Of a DNA stretch of 64,000 nt, positions 8,951-16,208 are shown piece after piece (within the stretch, counting starts at the first letter, position 1; each line of letters opens with the position of its first letter). Made by a program: the position numbers and the translations under genes. The stretch covers positions 62,001 through 126,000 of the forward strand of contig NZ_VCYH01000005.1 in the NCBI RefSeq assembly GCF_030464345.1, written 5' to 3'. The notes under the pieces are model-generated. The model saw only the letters and a program-made list of their open reading frames with translations. It did not search any database and was not told the origin of the DNA. The stretch comes from Methanoculleus frigidifontis (GTDB taxonomy: Archaea > Halobacteriota > Methanomicrobia > Methanomicrobiales > Methanoculleaceae).

Positions 8951-10084
8951 TTACCCGGCATGCCCCTCTCGCAGGAGAAAATCGCGGAAGATGGAGGGGA
9001 TCTCCGTCCGCTCCTCGACGATCGCTGTGTTCAGGTCGTGAAGGTTTCTGAGGATCTGCTCGGCGATCCGGATCTGGATACAGAGCTCCGTGAGCAGATC
9101 GTCGGGGAGATCCGGGATATCCGCGAACCGCTGGCGGATCGCAATGAGATTGCCCTGCAGGAGCTCCGCCGGAATGATCACCCGGTTTGTCGTCTCGGTG
9201 ATATACCCGATGAGGGCGCTGTGCTTCTCATGGATCTGGTCCTGGAGGAGTCCTCGCCTGACGGCGCCTCCGATCTTCCTCCCGATCGCTTCGAGAATCT
9301 CTTTTTCAAGAGGCGAGAACCGGTACCGGTTACTGCTTGCGATACAGATGACGCCGAGAACGTCATCCCCTATCGTGATCGGAACCTTTGCGAGGGAGAA
9401 GATCCCATCCTCTCCATGGTCATGGTCGACATCCATATACTGCTCGAAGTACTGCGCCTTTCCGTCGACCAGCACGTCGCGGATCAGCGGCTCGGCAGGG
9501 TCAAGCACCTGTACCCCGGTGAAGTACAGGTTATGGATGCCTGAGAACGCTTTGAGATCCGCCATGCCCGTAGCCGTATTGATGAGGTAGACTGCACCGG
9601 CGTCAAAGTCGAGCATTGTCAGGGTTTCTTCAAGACTGGTGCTGAGAATCTCGTCGAGCGTCATGGACGACGTGGCGGCGGCGATGATCCGGCTGATGAT
9701 CTGAACCTGCCGGTCCCGGCACGAGACCATCTCCTCTGCCTCCCGGGAATCGGCATACTCGTGGAGCATCAGCAACGCGGCACGCTCTCCGCCTACCAGC
9801 AGGCTGCCGGTTGCCTTTCCATACCGTGCTCCGATCGGGGGCAGCCTGCTCTCTGCATGTCCGGTTTTCCATACCTGCTCCAGGAGAGACTGTATGCAGC
9901 CCTCCGCGGAGAGGCCGGCCGTTACGGTGAAGATAGACCGTCCCCGGAGATCGTTTCCGGAAGGCTCCGGAAACAGCGATGAGAACGCCTGGTTCGCGTA
10001 CAGTATCATGCCTTGCGCATTCAGTACAACCATCGGATCAGGGATTGCCTGGATTATTCGGCAGGGATCAGGTATTCTCTCCAT
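8951..10084 (-). CDS. PAS-GAF sensor protein lacking a kinase ATPase domain
   Basis: Cytoplasmic sensor of 377 residues. An N-terminal PAS domain (about 8-110; IPDPMVVLNAQGMILYANQAF) is followed by a GAF domain (about 140-290; TLDEILSTSLEETLTMLDFDAGAVYLIN, then ITIGDDVLGVICIAS) and a helical C-terminal tail of about 90 residues. The tail ends without N, G1 or G2 boxes, so no HATPase domain is encoded; output must be by protein contact or another partner. ATG 10084 is preferred because a good TATA box (10115-10125) lies about 35 bases upstream; the longer in-frame start at 10225 would sit before this promoter. The DUF7504-like gene lies just upstream on the same strand. Confidence 0.78.
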   Translation of the reverse strand: MERIPDPCRIIQAIPDPMVVLNAQGMILYANQAFSSLFPEPSGNDLRGRSIFTVTAGLSAEGCIQSLLEQVWKTGHAESRLPPIGARYGKATGSLLVGGERAALLMLHEYADSREAEEMVSCRDRQVQIISRIIAAATSSMTLDEILSTSLEETLTMLDFDAGAVYLINTATGMADLKAFSGIHNLYFTGVQVLDPAEPLIRDVLVDGKAQYFEQYMDVDHDHGEDGIFSLAKVPITIGDDVLGVICIASSNRYRFSPLEKEILEAIGRKIGGAVRRGLLQDQIHEKHSALIGYITETTNRVIIPAELLQGNLIAIRQRFADIPDLPDDLLTELCIQIRIAEQILRNLHDLNTAIVEERTEIPSIFRDFLLREGHAG

Positions 10085-10114
10085 CGTGGGTCTCACATGG
10101 AGATTGCATGTCCG

Positions 10115-10125
10115 TATATTTAAAA
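10115..10125 (-). promoter_or_regulatory. TATA box of the PAS-GAF sensor gene
   Basis: On the minus strand the sequence reads TTTTAAATATA, an archaeal TATA box about 31-41 bases before ATG 10084. This predicts a very short leader and supports the downstream start. Confidence 0.55.
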
Positions 10126-10221
10126 CTTGCTCAGTGAGAAACTCTGTAATAAAGAAGTATCTTCCAAAACATCGCCAAAATATGGATTTGATCAGTTGCT
10201 CTCCTGTATTCGGGGTTTTTG

Positions 10222-10764
10222 TCACCGGATGACCCGATCGGCGAAGGTGGTAAGCTGGGAGAGCATGACCGGATCCAGCCCCTCTTCCACGGCCAGAAAG
10301 ATCCCGGCCACGTCCAGCAGCCTGAGCTTGTTGGTAACAAAGTGGATGAATTTTGAGATGTTGACCGACGGAAGATAGATGAGCATGGTGCTGATCGAAT
10401 CGAAGAGGATGCAGGTCTCCTCACCCTGGAGATCACGGAGCATGCCGGTCAGTGCAATGCCCATGTCCGTCAGATTGGCGGGGTTGCTGATGAAGGTCGT
10501 CCGCTCGATACCCTCCGGTACCGAACCGAGTGCATATTTCGTGATCGCGTCGATGAAGAAAACCCGTGTCGGATCGATGCCGTTCTGTTCATAAGACCGC
10601 CTGAGAATCGCCGATGGCTGGTTGGTGGTGATGACGAGAACCGTAAAACCCTTCGCGGTGAGATCCCGAACGAGATCGGTATTCTTCTGTTTCAGGTGAT
10701 CGGCGGCGGCAAGTACCAGAAAGATCCGTTCGTCGTCCGAAGCGCCTCCGAAGAAACCGGTCAT
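10222..10764 (-). CDS. DUF7504-like RecA-superfamily protein without Walker A
   Basis: Protein of 180 residues with an alpha/beta pattern like the RecA/KaiC core: LVLAAADHLKQKNTDLVRDL, FTVLVITTNQP, RVFFIDAITKYA and the Walker B-like ETCILFDSISTMLIYLP. There is no P-loop GxxxxGK(S/T), so ATP hydrolysis is unlikely. Comparable proteins in methanogens and haloarchaea sit beside PAS/GAF sensors, as here (the sensor follows on the same strand), suggesting a signalling adaptor. The family name is from memory of this signature and the role is inference. Confidence 0.6.
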   Translation of the reverse strand: MTGFFGGASDDERIFLVLAAADHLKQKNTDLVRDLTAKGFTVLVITTNQPSAILRRSYEQNGIDPTRVFFIDAITKYALGSVPEGIERTTFISNPANLTDMGIALTGMLRDLQGEETCILFDSISTMLIYLPSVNISKFIHFVTNKLRLLDVAGIFLAVEEGLDPVMLSQLTTFADRVIR

Positions 10765-10866
10765 CCGCGGTTCACCTGATTACAGGTTCAATCTTGTGCC
10801 CTATCAGTCCTTCGTTCCATGCTGCACCGTGTCGCGGTTCAAACGCAGGACGGAGTGATTGCGCAT

Positions 10867-10877
10867 GCATATATACT
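10867..10877 (+). promoter_or_regulatory. TATA box of a small charged-protein gene
   Basis: GCATATATACT lies about 22-32 bases before ATG 10899, the distance expected for a leaderless archaeal transcript. It is the main support for the small gene that follows. Confidence 0.45.
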
Positions 10878-10898
10878 CCCGGCGATGATTCTCCCTGT

Positions 10899-11108
10899 AT
10901 GCCGCGTGAGAAGATCATTGACGGTGACCTCGCCGGGGGCACGGGGGTTGAGGGGCGCCGCTCGGGGGGAAAAAAAGATGAACATTCTGAGAAAGCGCCG
11001 GTCGATAGCGAGCAGCCCCGCGAGCAGAGCACCGGGAAACCGCCATCGCGAAAGCCCCGGTTTGGACAGGGCAACACAGCCGACATCTTCTATTCCGAGC
11101 AGAAGTAA
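10899..11108 (+). CDS. Small highly charged hypothetical protein
   Basis: A 69-residue hydrophilic product beginning MPREKIIDGDLAGGTG and ending GNTADIFYSEQK. It is rich in Lys, Arg, Glu and Pro with no hydrophobic segment, so it is probably disordered and cytoplasmic. Support comes from the TATA box at the right distance for a leaderless message. Its codon use is less typical than neighbouring genes and no motif is recognised. It converges with the OB-fold gene, one base apart. Confidence 0.45.
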   Translation: MPREKIIDGDLAGGTGVEGRRSGGKKDEHSEKAPVDSEQPREQSTGKPPSRKPRFGQGNTADIFYSEQK

Positions 11109-11109
11109 T

Positions 11110-11475
11110 TCACTCCAGGATGCGGATATCCCCGGGTGAATGTACGACGATCTCTTTTTTCCCCTGATAGGTCTGCAGGGTCCCATACAGCGTAATCAGA
11201 TCGCCCTGCCGTACATCGATGCCGCCTGCGACGTCTGCCGGGACGAAGATCGGAACACCCGCAACCGTGAGCAGCAGGTGTCCGCCGGTCTTGGTGACGG
11301 TCATGGTTTCGATCGGCCCCTCGAGAATAACCAGCGCTCCGTCTTCTGCAGCCTCGGAGTATGGGGAGGCTGCTATTGGCTTTGCAAATGCATCGAGGAG
11401 CAGGTGTGCTGCCAGCACGACTGCAACCACGCCTATGAGCAGGAAGAGCGCCTTCCGCTCCTGTCGCTCAAGCAT
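11110..11475 (-). CDS. Membrane-anchored OB-fold protein
   Basis: Protein of 121 residues with one N-terminal transmembrane segment (about 8-30, ALFLLIGVVAVVLAAHLLLD) and an extracytoplasmic OB-fold-like barrel (LVILEGPIETMTVTKTGGHL, then VRQGDLITLYGTLQTYQGKKEIVV). The pattern of short strands resembles the tRNA-anti/NrfJ type OB fold used to bind nucleic acid or small ligands; the ligand is unknown. It is divergent from the two-regulator operon, so the GTTAAC dyad between them could affect both. Confidence 0.7.
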   Translation of the reverse strand: MLERQERKALFLLIGVVAVVLAAHLLLDAFAKPIAASPYSEAAEDGALVILEGPIETMTVTKTGGHLLLTVAGVPIFVPADVAGGIDVRQGDLITLYGTLQTYQGKKEIVVHSPGDIRILE

Positions 11476-11525
11476 ATGGTAGAGTATATGCAGAACGTGA
11501 CAATAGAGTATCGGCAGTTTGATAT

Positions 11526-11540
11526 GTTAACACTGTTAAC
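11526..11540. promoter_or_regulatory. GTTAAC-N3-GTTAAC dyad, candidate operator
   Basis: Two copies of the palindromic hexamer GTTAAC are separated by ACT and end ten bases before the ATG of a small winged-helix regulator. A site this close to the start could block transcription or translation initiation, fitting autoregulation by the adjacent HTH proteins (inference). Confidence 0.45.
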
Positions 11541-11549
11541 GGGTACTCC

Positions 11550-11783
11550 ATGGATGAAGTGAACCTTCCTCCCTCATCACAGAAGATTCTCGTCCTGCTG
11601 ACGGATGGAGGCGCCATGACCCACAAAGAACTTGTCAGCCTGAGCAATCTGGCTCCCCGAACCGTTCGCTATGCCCTGAAGAAACTGAAGGACAACGGTA
11701 TGATCGTGGAGAAGTTCAACTTCCGGGACGCACGGCAGATCCTGTACGAATACAAAACCTCGCGGATGGTGCAGACGACATGA
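11550..11783 (+). CDS. Small winged-helix transcriptional regulator (MarR-like fold)
   Basis: A 77-residue protein that is almost entirely one winged helix: QKILVLLTDGGAMTHKELVS (first helices), NLAPRTVRYALKKLKDNGMI (recognition helix) and a wing around KFNFRDARQILYEY. It has no ligand domain. It is the first gene of a two-gene unit; its TGA overlaps the ATG of the next HTH gene. The GTTAAC dyad immediately upstream suggests autoregulation. Confidence 0.8.
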   Translation: MDEVNLPPSSQKILVLLTDGGAMTHKELVSLSNLAPRTVRYALKKLKDNGMIVEKFNFRDARQILYEYKTSRMVQTT

Positions 11784-12091
11784 GTGAACCGTCATGCGAT
11801 ATCATGCGCTGTGACAGTCTCGTCAGGAGGCTGCTCCCGAAGATGCGGGCTGAGATGGTCTATCGCCTCGTTCACGAGCGGGGTATCAGCCAGAGCGAAG
11901 TCTCGAAGCGCCTCGGAATCAGCCGGGCAGCGATATCCCAATATATGAGCCGGAAGCGCGGGAATACGAAGGCGGATTTCTCCGGGGATCTCGATGCGGT
12001 CATTGAGAGGTGGGTGAGCGCCGTTGATTCCGGAACCGGTACGATCACCATCTGCGATGTCTGCCGGATGGCGGGTTTCGAGAGAAAATAA
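11780..12091 (+). CDS. HTH-domain transcriptional regulator
   Basis: Protein of 103 residues with a central helix-turn-helix, RGISQSEVSKRLGISRAAISQYMSRKRG, followed by a short C-terminal region containing a CDVC pair (ITICDVCRMAGF) that could bind metal or sense redox together with Cys6/Cys11. The N-terminus (LVRRLLPKMRAEMVYRL) looks like a dimerisation helix. It belongs to a family of small predicted archaeal regulators. Its ATG overlaps the upstream TGA, so both regulators are made together. Confidence 0.78.
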   Translation: MSEPSCDIMRCDSLVRRLLPKMRAEMVYRLVHERGISQSEVSKRLGISRAAISQYMSRKRGNTKADFSGDLDAVIERWVSAVDSGTGTITICDVCRMAGFERK

Positions 12092-12097
12092 CGGCGT

Positions 12098-13774
12098 TCA
12101 CCGCCGGTGGCGATACCAGTAGAGCGCTGCAAGACCTATGATGATACAGAAGGCTGCTGCAGCCTTCGCCGGATCGGATCCTATGCCGTTTTCTGTCCTG
12201 CCTCTCGTTGTGGCGGCCTCCCAGTCGTCCCGGAAGATGCTGGTAAAGTACGCGGCAACGGCAGCATCTTCGATGATTACGCCAGCTTCGCGGTTGAAAC
12301 CCGGTGAGTTCGCATTCCAGTTGATGCTGCTGATCAGCACCGCACGTTCGTCAACAACGACTCCTTTTGTGTGAATCTTCTCCAGGTTGTTGCCGTCGCA
12401 GTCGGCGAGGCGTGCTTCGAGCGGCAGTCCTTCGGCGGCCGCTATCCGGTTGATGACCCCCACCATCTCGTCGTTGTCGGCGTCGCCTTCCGTGTTGAAC
12501 CAGGCGGAGTCGAGGATCACCCGCACCTCGACGCCGCGGCGTGAGGCGTTGATCGCTGCCGCCAGGTACGGGTTGAGCTCGTACGCCGTCTCGTTCGTGA
12601 TGTACGCCTGTTCGATTGCGATGTTTCTCGTCGCCCCCTCCAGCAGATCGGTGATCAGGAAGCTTGTGTCGGGTGAGAGCACCGGTGTGACCCTGACGCC
12701 GCCCCTGTGGACCGGTTCGAACTCAACGGTGTAGGGAACCTGCCTGGGATCCCCGACCTCCGCAGCAGTTCCTGCAAGTGGGGCGATGTCGCCACCGCTG
12801 GAGTCATGCAGGAAGACCTCGCGGAAATAGGCGGCAAGAGCCGGATCCTCCAGGTACGTCCCCCATCCACGGTTGCCTCGCGTTCCCGCAGCCGGAAAAC
12901 CGCTCGGCTTGTAGTTCTCGCTCCCGATGAGGACGCGTGCGCCGTCGATCACCATGTACTTCGCATGGTCGAACCGATAGGCTGCGTGCGCTCGTTCGGT
13001 GGTGGTCATCTGGAGAACCGGAATGCCGCCTCTTGCGAGGAGTCCTGCGACGAATCTGCCTTCCGGAGATATTCCGCCGACAGGTCCGCCTTCGAGGAGA
13101 ACCGTGACGTTCACCCCCGCCTGCCGTGCGCGGACGAGCTCTTCTGCAAGACCCGGGTCGGTGAACTCGTAGACGTTGACCAGAATCTCGCTCTCTGCCG
13201 ATGAGACGGCCTGCACGAAGATCTCACGCGCGCAGTCGGGTGCGACGAACGCCGTGATGCGGACGCCCTCGAAGACAGCCGGCCGGAAGCGTGACTGGCC
13301 GATGAAGAGCGGGCGGGCGTCCCAGACTCCTCCTTCGAGGTAGTGGATCTGGCCTTCGCGCGATGCGACGTCATCCGGCCAGGCAACCTGCTGGAGGAGG
13401 GTGGTCCCCTGGTAGAGCAAGAGCTCGTCGGCACGGTTCGCCATCCGGAGGTCACCGCTCCTGCGCACCTCGGGAACGTCTGGAGAATAATCAAAGAACT
13501 CATAATCGGGGAGGGCGCCGTGGCTTTCGGCGTATGCAACGGCGCTTCGGGCAACCGTCAGCCTGCCGTCGATCCTGGACCCGTCCGGGAACCGGAACCC
13601 GCCTTCGCCGTCCGAGACCACGAAACCGTCGAGCGGCCCGTGCCCCTCGAGCACCAGGTATTCGTCCGGGTCTCCCTTCTGGTAGGGGTCGGGGCAGAAC
13701 TCGACGATCTCAAGGGCGCTCCCGGCTATGGCGAGGATGCAGCAGAGGAGGAGAGCGACGCCGATCCGTTCCAT
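12098..13774 (-). CDS. Secreted phospholipase D-like protein with N-terminal lamin-tail domain
   Basis: Exported protein of 558 residues: signal peptide (1-20), a lamin-tail-like beta domain (about 20-130; IVEFCPDPYQKGDPDEYLVLEG), then two PLD half-domains. The catalytic HxKx4D motifs are both present, HAKYMVIDG with GSEN and HTKGVVVDE with SSINWN. A C-terminal hydrophobic helix (about 535-552) before RHRR anchors it outside the cell. Related proteins cleave phosphodiesters, often in extracellular nucleic acid; the lamin-tail domain is frequently joined to secreted nucleases. It diverges from mfnE across a 56-base shared promoter. Confidence 0.85.
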   Translation of the reverse strand: MERIGVALLLCCILAIAGSALEIVEFCPDPYQKGDPDEYLVLEGHGPLDGFVVSDGEGGFRFPDGSRIDGRLTVARSAVAYAESHGALPDYEFFDYSPDVPEVRRSGDLRMANRADELLLYQGTTLLQQVAWPDDVASREGQIHYLEGGVWDARPLFIGQSRFRPAVFEGVRITAFVAPDCAREIFVQAVSSAESEILVNVYEFTDPGLAEELVRARQAGVNVTVLLEGGPVGGISPEGRFVAGLLARGGIPVLQMTTTERAHAAYRFDHAKYMVIDGARVLIGSENYKPSGFPAAGTRGNRGWGTYLEDPALAAYFREVFLHDSSGGDIAPLAGTAAEVGDPRQVPYTVEFEPVHRGGVRVTPVLSPDTSFLITDLLEGATRNIAIEQAYITNETAYELNPYLAAAINASRRGVEVRVILDSAWFNTEGDADNDEMVGVINRIAAAEGLPLEARLADCDGNNLEKIHTKGVVVDERAVLISSINWNANSPGFNREAGVIIEDAAVAAYFTSIFRDDWEAATTRGRTENGIGSDPAKAAAAFCIIIGLAALYWYRHRR

Positions 13775-13798
13775 GCGGAGAGATTATGTTGCTGTCCG

Positions 13799-13808
13799 TT
13801 TTATAAGC
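13799..13808. promoter_or_regulatory. Bidirectional TATA box between the PLD gene and mfnE
   Basis: TTTTATAAGC reads as a TATA element on both strands. Its centre is about 29 bases from the PLD ATG on one side and about 28 bases from ATG 13831 of mfnE on the other, so both messages would be essentially leaderless. Confidence 0.5.
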
Positions 13809-13830
13809 TGGCGATATGTCCACGCTCTCC

Positions 13831-14415
13831 ATGCCTCTCGTCGTCAAGGTCGGCGGGAGTCTCTTCGATCGCACCGACGCCGTCATCGGTGCGATCCGGG
13901 CGACAGGAAGGGCTGTCCTGCTGATCCCGGGTGGCGGGCGGTTTGCGGATTTCGTGCGCCGCCTCAACCTCTCGGATACGGCGGGGCACTGGATGGCGAT
14001 AGCCGCCATGGAGCAGTACGGCTGGTATCTGGCCTCGCACGGCATCCCCGCAACCGCGGTGATCGCCCACCCCGCGATGGTGACGGTGCTGCTCCCCTAC
14101 TGCGCCCTGCGCGACCTCGACCCCCTCCCGCACTCGTGGGACGTCACCTCCGACACCATTGCGGCATGGGTTGCCGCACGCCTTGGCACCGAGCTTGTCC
14201 TCCTCAAGTCGGTGGACGGGATCCATCGCCACCGGACGCTCATCGAACGGGTCGATGCACCCTGCCCCTGTGACGAGGTCGACCCCACCCTGATTCCCTT
14301 CGTCCTCGAGCACGGCGTCCGGACGACCGTGGTGAACGGGCGGATCGACGAACGGATACGGGACGCTCTTGCAGGGCTGCCGGTACGGGGAACCGTCATT
14401 GACACGAGATTTTAA
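13831..14415 (+). CDS. mfnE: Amino-acid-kinase-family protein, probable methanofuran biosynthesis kinase MfnE
   Basis: Small amino acid kinase fold protein (about 194 residues). The glycine-rich start VVKVGGSLFDR, the second loop LLIPGGGRFADFVR and LLKSVDGIH all belong to this fold. Methanogens use a short member, MfnE, to phosphorylate the aminomethyl-furan phosphate intermediate to the diphosphate in methanofuran synthesis; the short length without an ACT domain agrees. ATG 13831 is preferred to 13816 from the position of the shared TATA box and because homologues begin directly at the first strand. An uncharacterised amino acid kinase is the alternative. Confidence 0.7.
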   Translation: MPLVVKVGGSLFDRTDAVIGAIRATGRAVLLIPGGGRFADFVRRLNLSDTAGHWMAIAAMEQYGWYLASHGIPATAVIAHPAMVTVLLPYCALRDLDPLPHSWDVTSDTIAAWVAARLGTELVLLKSVDGIHRHRTLIERVDAPCPCDEVDPTLIPFVLEHGVRTTVVNGRIDERIRDALAGLPVRGTVIDTRF

Positions 14416-14460
14416 TTGGTTCGGGGGAAATATGATAGGGTACCGTTCGAGGAAGAAACG

Positions 14461-14625
14461 ATGATAGCAACAGATCGATGCACATCCTGCAACGGCACGC
14501 TGGCAGAGACCGGTGCCACGCAGTTCAAGTGTCCTGAGTGTTCATCTGTCGTCAGCAGGTGCTACCGCTGCAGAGAACAGAGTATCGCGTACGAATGCCG
14601 GAAGTGTGGATTCCGGGGGCCATGA
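14461..14625 (+). CDS. Small zinc-ribbon protein (HVO_2753-like)
   Basis: A 54-residue protein made of two zinc knuckles: CTSC with CPEC, and CYRC with CRKC, eight Cys in all, binding two zinc ions. It resembles the archaeal HVO_2753-type small zinc-finger family, which in many archaea sits directly before the aEF1-beta gene. GAGGAAG eight bases upstream supports ATG 14461. It is followed after one base by aEF1-beta, so the pair is co-transcribed and a translation-linked role is likely (inference). Confidence 0.82.
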   Translation: MIATDRCTSCNGTLAETGATQFKCPECSSVVSRCYRCREQSIAYECRKCGFRGP

Positions 14626-14626
14626 G

Positions 14627-14881
14627 ATGGGAGACGTCGCTATTATTCTCAAAATCATGCCTGAATCGCCCGAGGTTGACCGTGAGGCACTGAAGGCAGC
14701 GATCAACGATGCGGTACCGGTAAAAGATCTCAAGGAAGAACCGATTGGCTTCGGTCTCGTTGCTCTGAAGGCCGTTGTGGTCGTACCCGATAAGGAAGGG
14801 GCGCCCGACGAGGTTGAGAAGTCGCTCCGGGAACTTGATGGCGTCGGCAGTGCCGAGATCATCGAGCTGACCCTGATGTGA
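14627..14881 (+). CDS. ef1b: Elongation factor 1-beta (aEF1-beta), nucleotide exchange factor
   Basis: Guanine nucleotide exchange factor for aEF1-alpha in translation elongation. The 84-residue length is typical for archaea; the alpha-beta plait is visible from MGDVAIILKIMPESPEVD, through IGFGLVALKAVVVVPD to VEKSLRELDGVGSAEII. The start at 14627 follows the upstream zinc-ribbon stop by one base. A T-run at 14901-14908 probably ends the transcript. Confidence 0.92.
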   Translation: MGDVAIILKIMPESPEVDREALKAAINDAVPVKDLKEEPIGFGLVALKAVVVVPDKEGAPDEVEKSLRELDGVGSAEIIELTLM

Positions 14882-14899
14882 GAGCGGCCTGTACGTTCT

Positions 14900-14910
14900 A
14901 TTTTTTTTGC
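14900..14910 (+). terminator. T-rich terminator after aEF1-beta
   Basis: An eight-T run (14901-14908) 20 bases after the stop codon fits archaeal intrinsic termination. The convergent malate dehydrogenase gene ends just beyond. Confidence 0.5.
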
Positions 14911-14920
14911 GCAACGGCGG

Positions 14921-15874
14921 CTAACAGTCGTTTTCCAGTCTTTCCAGAACTTCGGCCGTGAGCGAGCGGATCTTGTCGACTGATGCCTTAAAGCCTGCAA
15001 CCTCCTGCTCTTCAAGCCTGATCGGTACGGGGAATACGCCTTTTCGGTTGAGCCGTGCAGGCACGCCGATACAGGCATCGCCGATGCCGTGGACTTCGCT
15101 CTTGATGTACCCCGAGACCGTCAGTATGCGGTTCTCATCACCGAGGATCGTCCGGACCAGAGTGGCGATCGCCTCTCCGGGACCATACACCGTTGCACCC
15201 TTGTTCTTGATGATGAACTGGCCGCTCGACCGCACCGTCTCCATCATCTCGCGGTGCGGGATTCCCGAAAATGTCGGCAGATTGCAGATCTGAATACCGC
15301 CGATTGTCGTCGCCGACCAGAGCGGCACCATACTCTCGCCATGCTCTCCGATGATACGGGTATGGACTTCACTGACGTGCACCTTGAAGTAACCGGCGAT
15401 AAGCGCTTTGAGGCGCATCGAATCGAGGTGCGTGCCGAGTCCGAAGACCTGCCAGGGTTCGAGCTCCGAGTATTTGAGGGCAACGGCCGTCATGACGTCG
15501 ACGGGGTTGGTCACCATGAGAAGAAGGGCATCCGGTGCCCGTTCGCCGACGATTTCCGCGGTTTCTGCCACCACCCGTGCGTTGGCGACCGCCAGATCGT
15601 TTCTGTCCTGTCCAGCCTGCCGCGGTGCACCCGATGTACAGATGATGATGTCCGATCCTTCCACGTCCACAAGTCGTGTGCTGTGCGCAAGGCGCATCTG
15701 CGTGCCCCGCGCTGCGAATGAGTCGGACATATCGCGACAGCATCCTTCAAGGAAATTTTCCCGTCCGGGTCGTCCCATCAGCAGCATCTCGGTGACGTGG
15801 GGGATCTCAGAAATAGTGTGTGCCGCAAATGAACCGACGTTGCCTGTCGCTCCGATAATCGTAACCTTTGCCAT
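14921..15874 (-). CDS. mdh: Malate/lactate dehydrogenase family protein, probable malate dehydrogenase
   Basis: NAD(P)-dependent 2-hydroxyacid dehydrogenase (317 residues) interconverting malate and oxaloacetate, used in the incomplete TCA pathway of methanogens. Visible features are the Rossmann loop VTIIGATGNVGSFAA (GxxGxxG), TSGAPRQAGQDRNDLAVANA around the mobile loop with its Arg residues, VTNPVDVMT, and the active-site His in RIIGEHGESMVPLWS. Arg in the loop favours malate over lactate. Met8 (15874) is chosen because the Rossmann strand starts directly after it. It stands alone, convergent with aEF1-beta and following the SRP RNA on the same strand. Confidence 0.88.
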   Translation of the reverse strand: MAKVTIIGATGNVGSFAAHTISEIPHVTEMLLMGRPGRENFLEGCCRDMSDSFAARGTQMRLAHSTRLVDVEGSDIIICTSGAPRQAGQDRNDLAVANARVVAETAEIVGERAPDALLLMVTNPVDVMTAVALKYSELEPWQVFGLGTHLDSMRLKALIAGYFKVHVSEVHTRIIGEHGESMVPLWSATTIGGIQICNLPTFSGIPHREMMETVRSSGQFIIKNKGATVYGPGEAIATLVRTILGDENRILTVSGYIKSEVHGIGDACIGVPARLNRKGVFPVPIRLEEQEVAGFKASVDKIRSLTAEVLERLENDC

Positions 15875-15924
15875 AGAAATCGCCGTTGGGGACACGTCCT
15901 CGGTCGACAGCGCGCACCTGCTTT

Positions 15925-16197
15925 TACCGGGGCTTCCTTCCTCCGCCCCGCAACCCTATGGGCGCCGAACGTCCACGGTGAGTCTGCTCCCTTCCGGGCC
16001 TGAACCGGTCCCCGTGGCAACAGGTCGCTGCTCCCTCCGGAGTGTTGGTGCCTGTCCGCCGACCTCATAGGACGAGGTTTCTCCGTCAGGACGCACCGGC
16101 TCCGGCAGGCCACCACAGCCTTCCTCAGACTTCGCCTCCCGCGTAACGGCGGTTTCGGGTTACAGGTGACGCCGAGCCACCCGGGCTAGTCCCCGTA
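15925..16197 (-). ncRNA. ffs: Signal recognition particle RNA (7S RNA)
   Basis: On the minus strand this region carries the archaeal SRP RNA landmarks. Near the 5' end is CTAGCCCGGGTGG followed by TGTAACCCGAAACCGCCG of the Alu domain. Further on, CTCCGGAGGGAGCAGC looks like helix 6, and TTCAGGCCCGGAAGGGAGCAG is the conserved helix 8 tip that binds SRP54. The ends (TACGGGG and CCCCGGTA) can pair. A TATA-like TTTTTAT near 16218 lies at the right distance. Length is about 273 bases; ends are approximate. Confidence 0.88.
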
Positions 16198-16208
16198 TAT
16201 CATGGGGC

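Noticed and set aside
10917-10975. G-rich stretch resembling the palindrome region at 41.0 kb
   Set aside because: Only short words are shared (GGTTGAGGGG against TTTTGAGGGG); similarity is too weak to call a repeat family.
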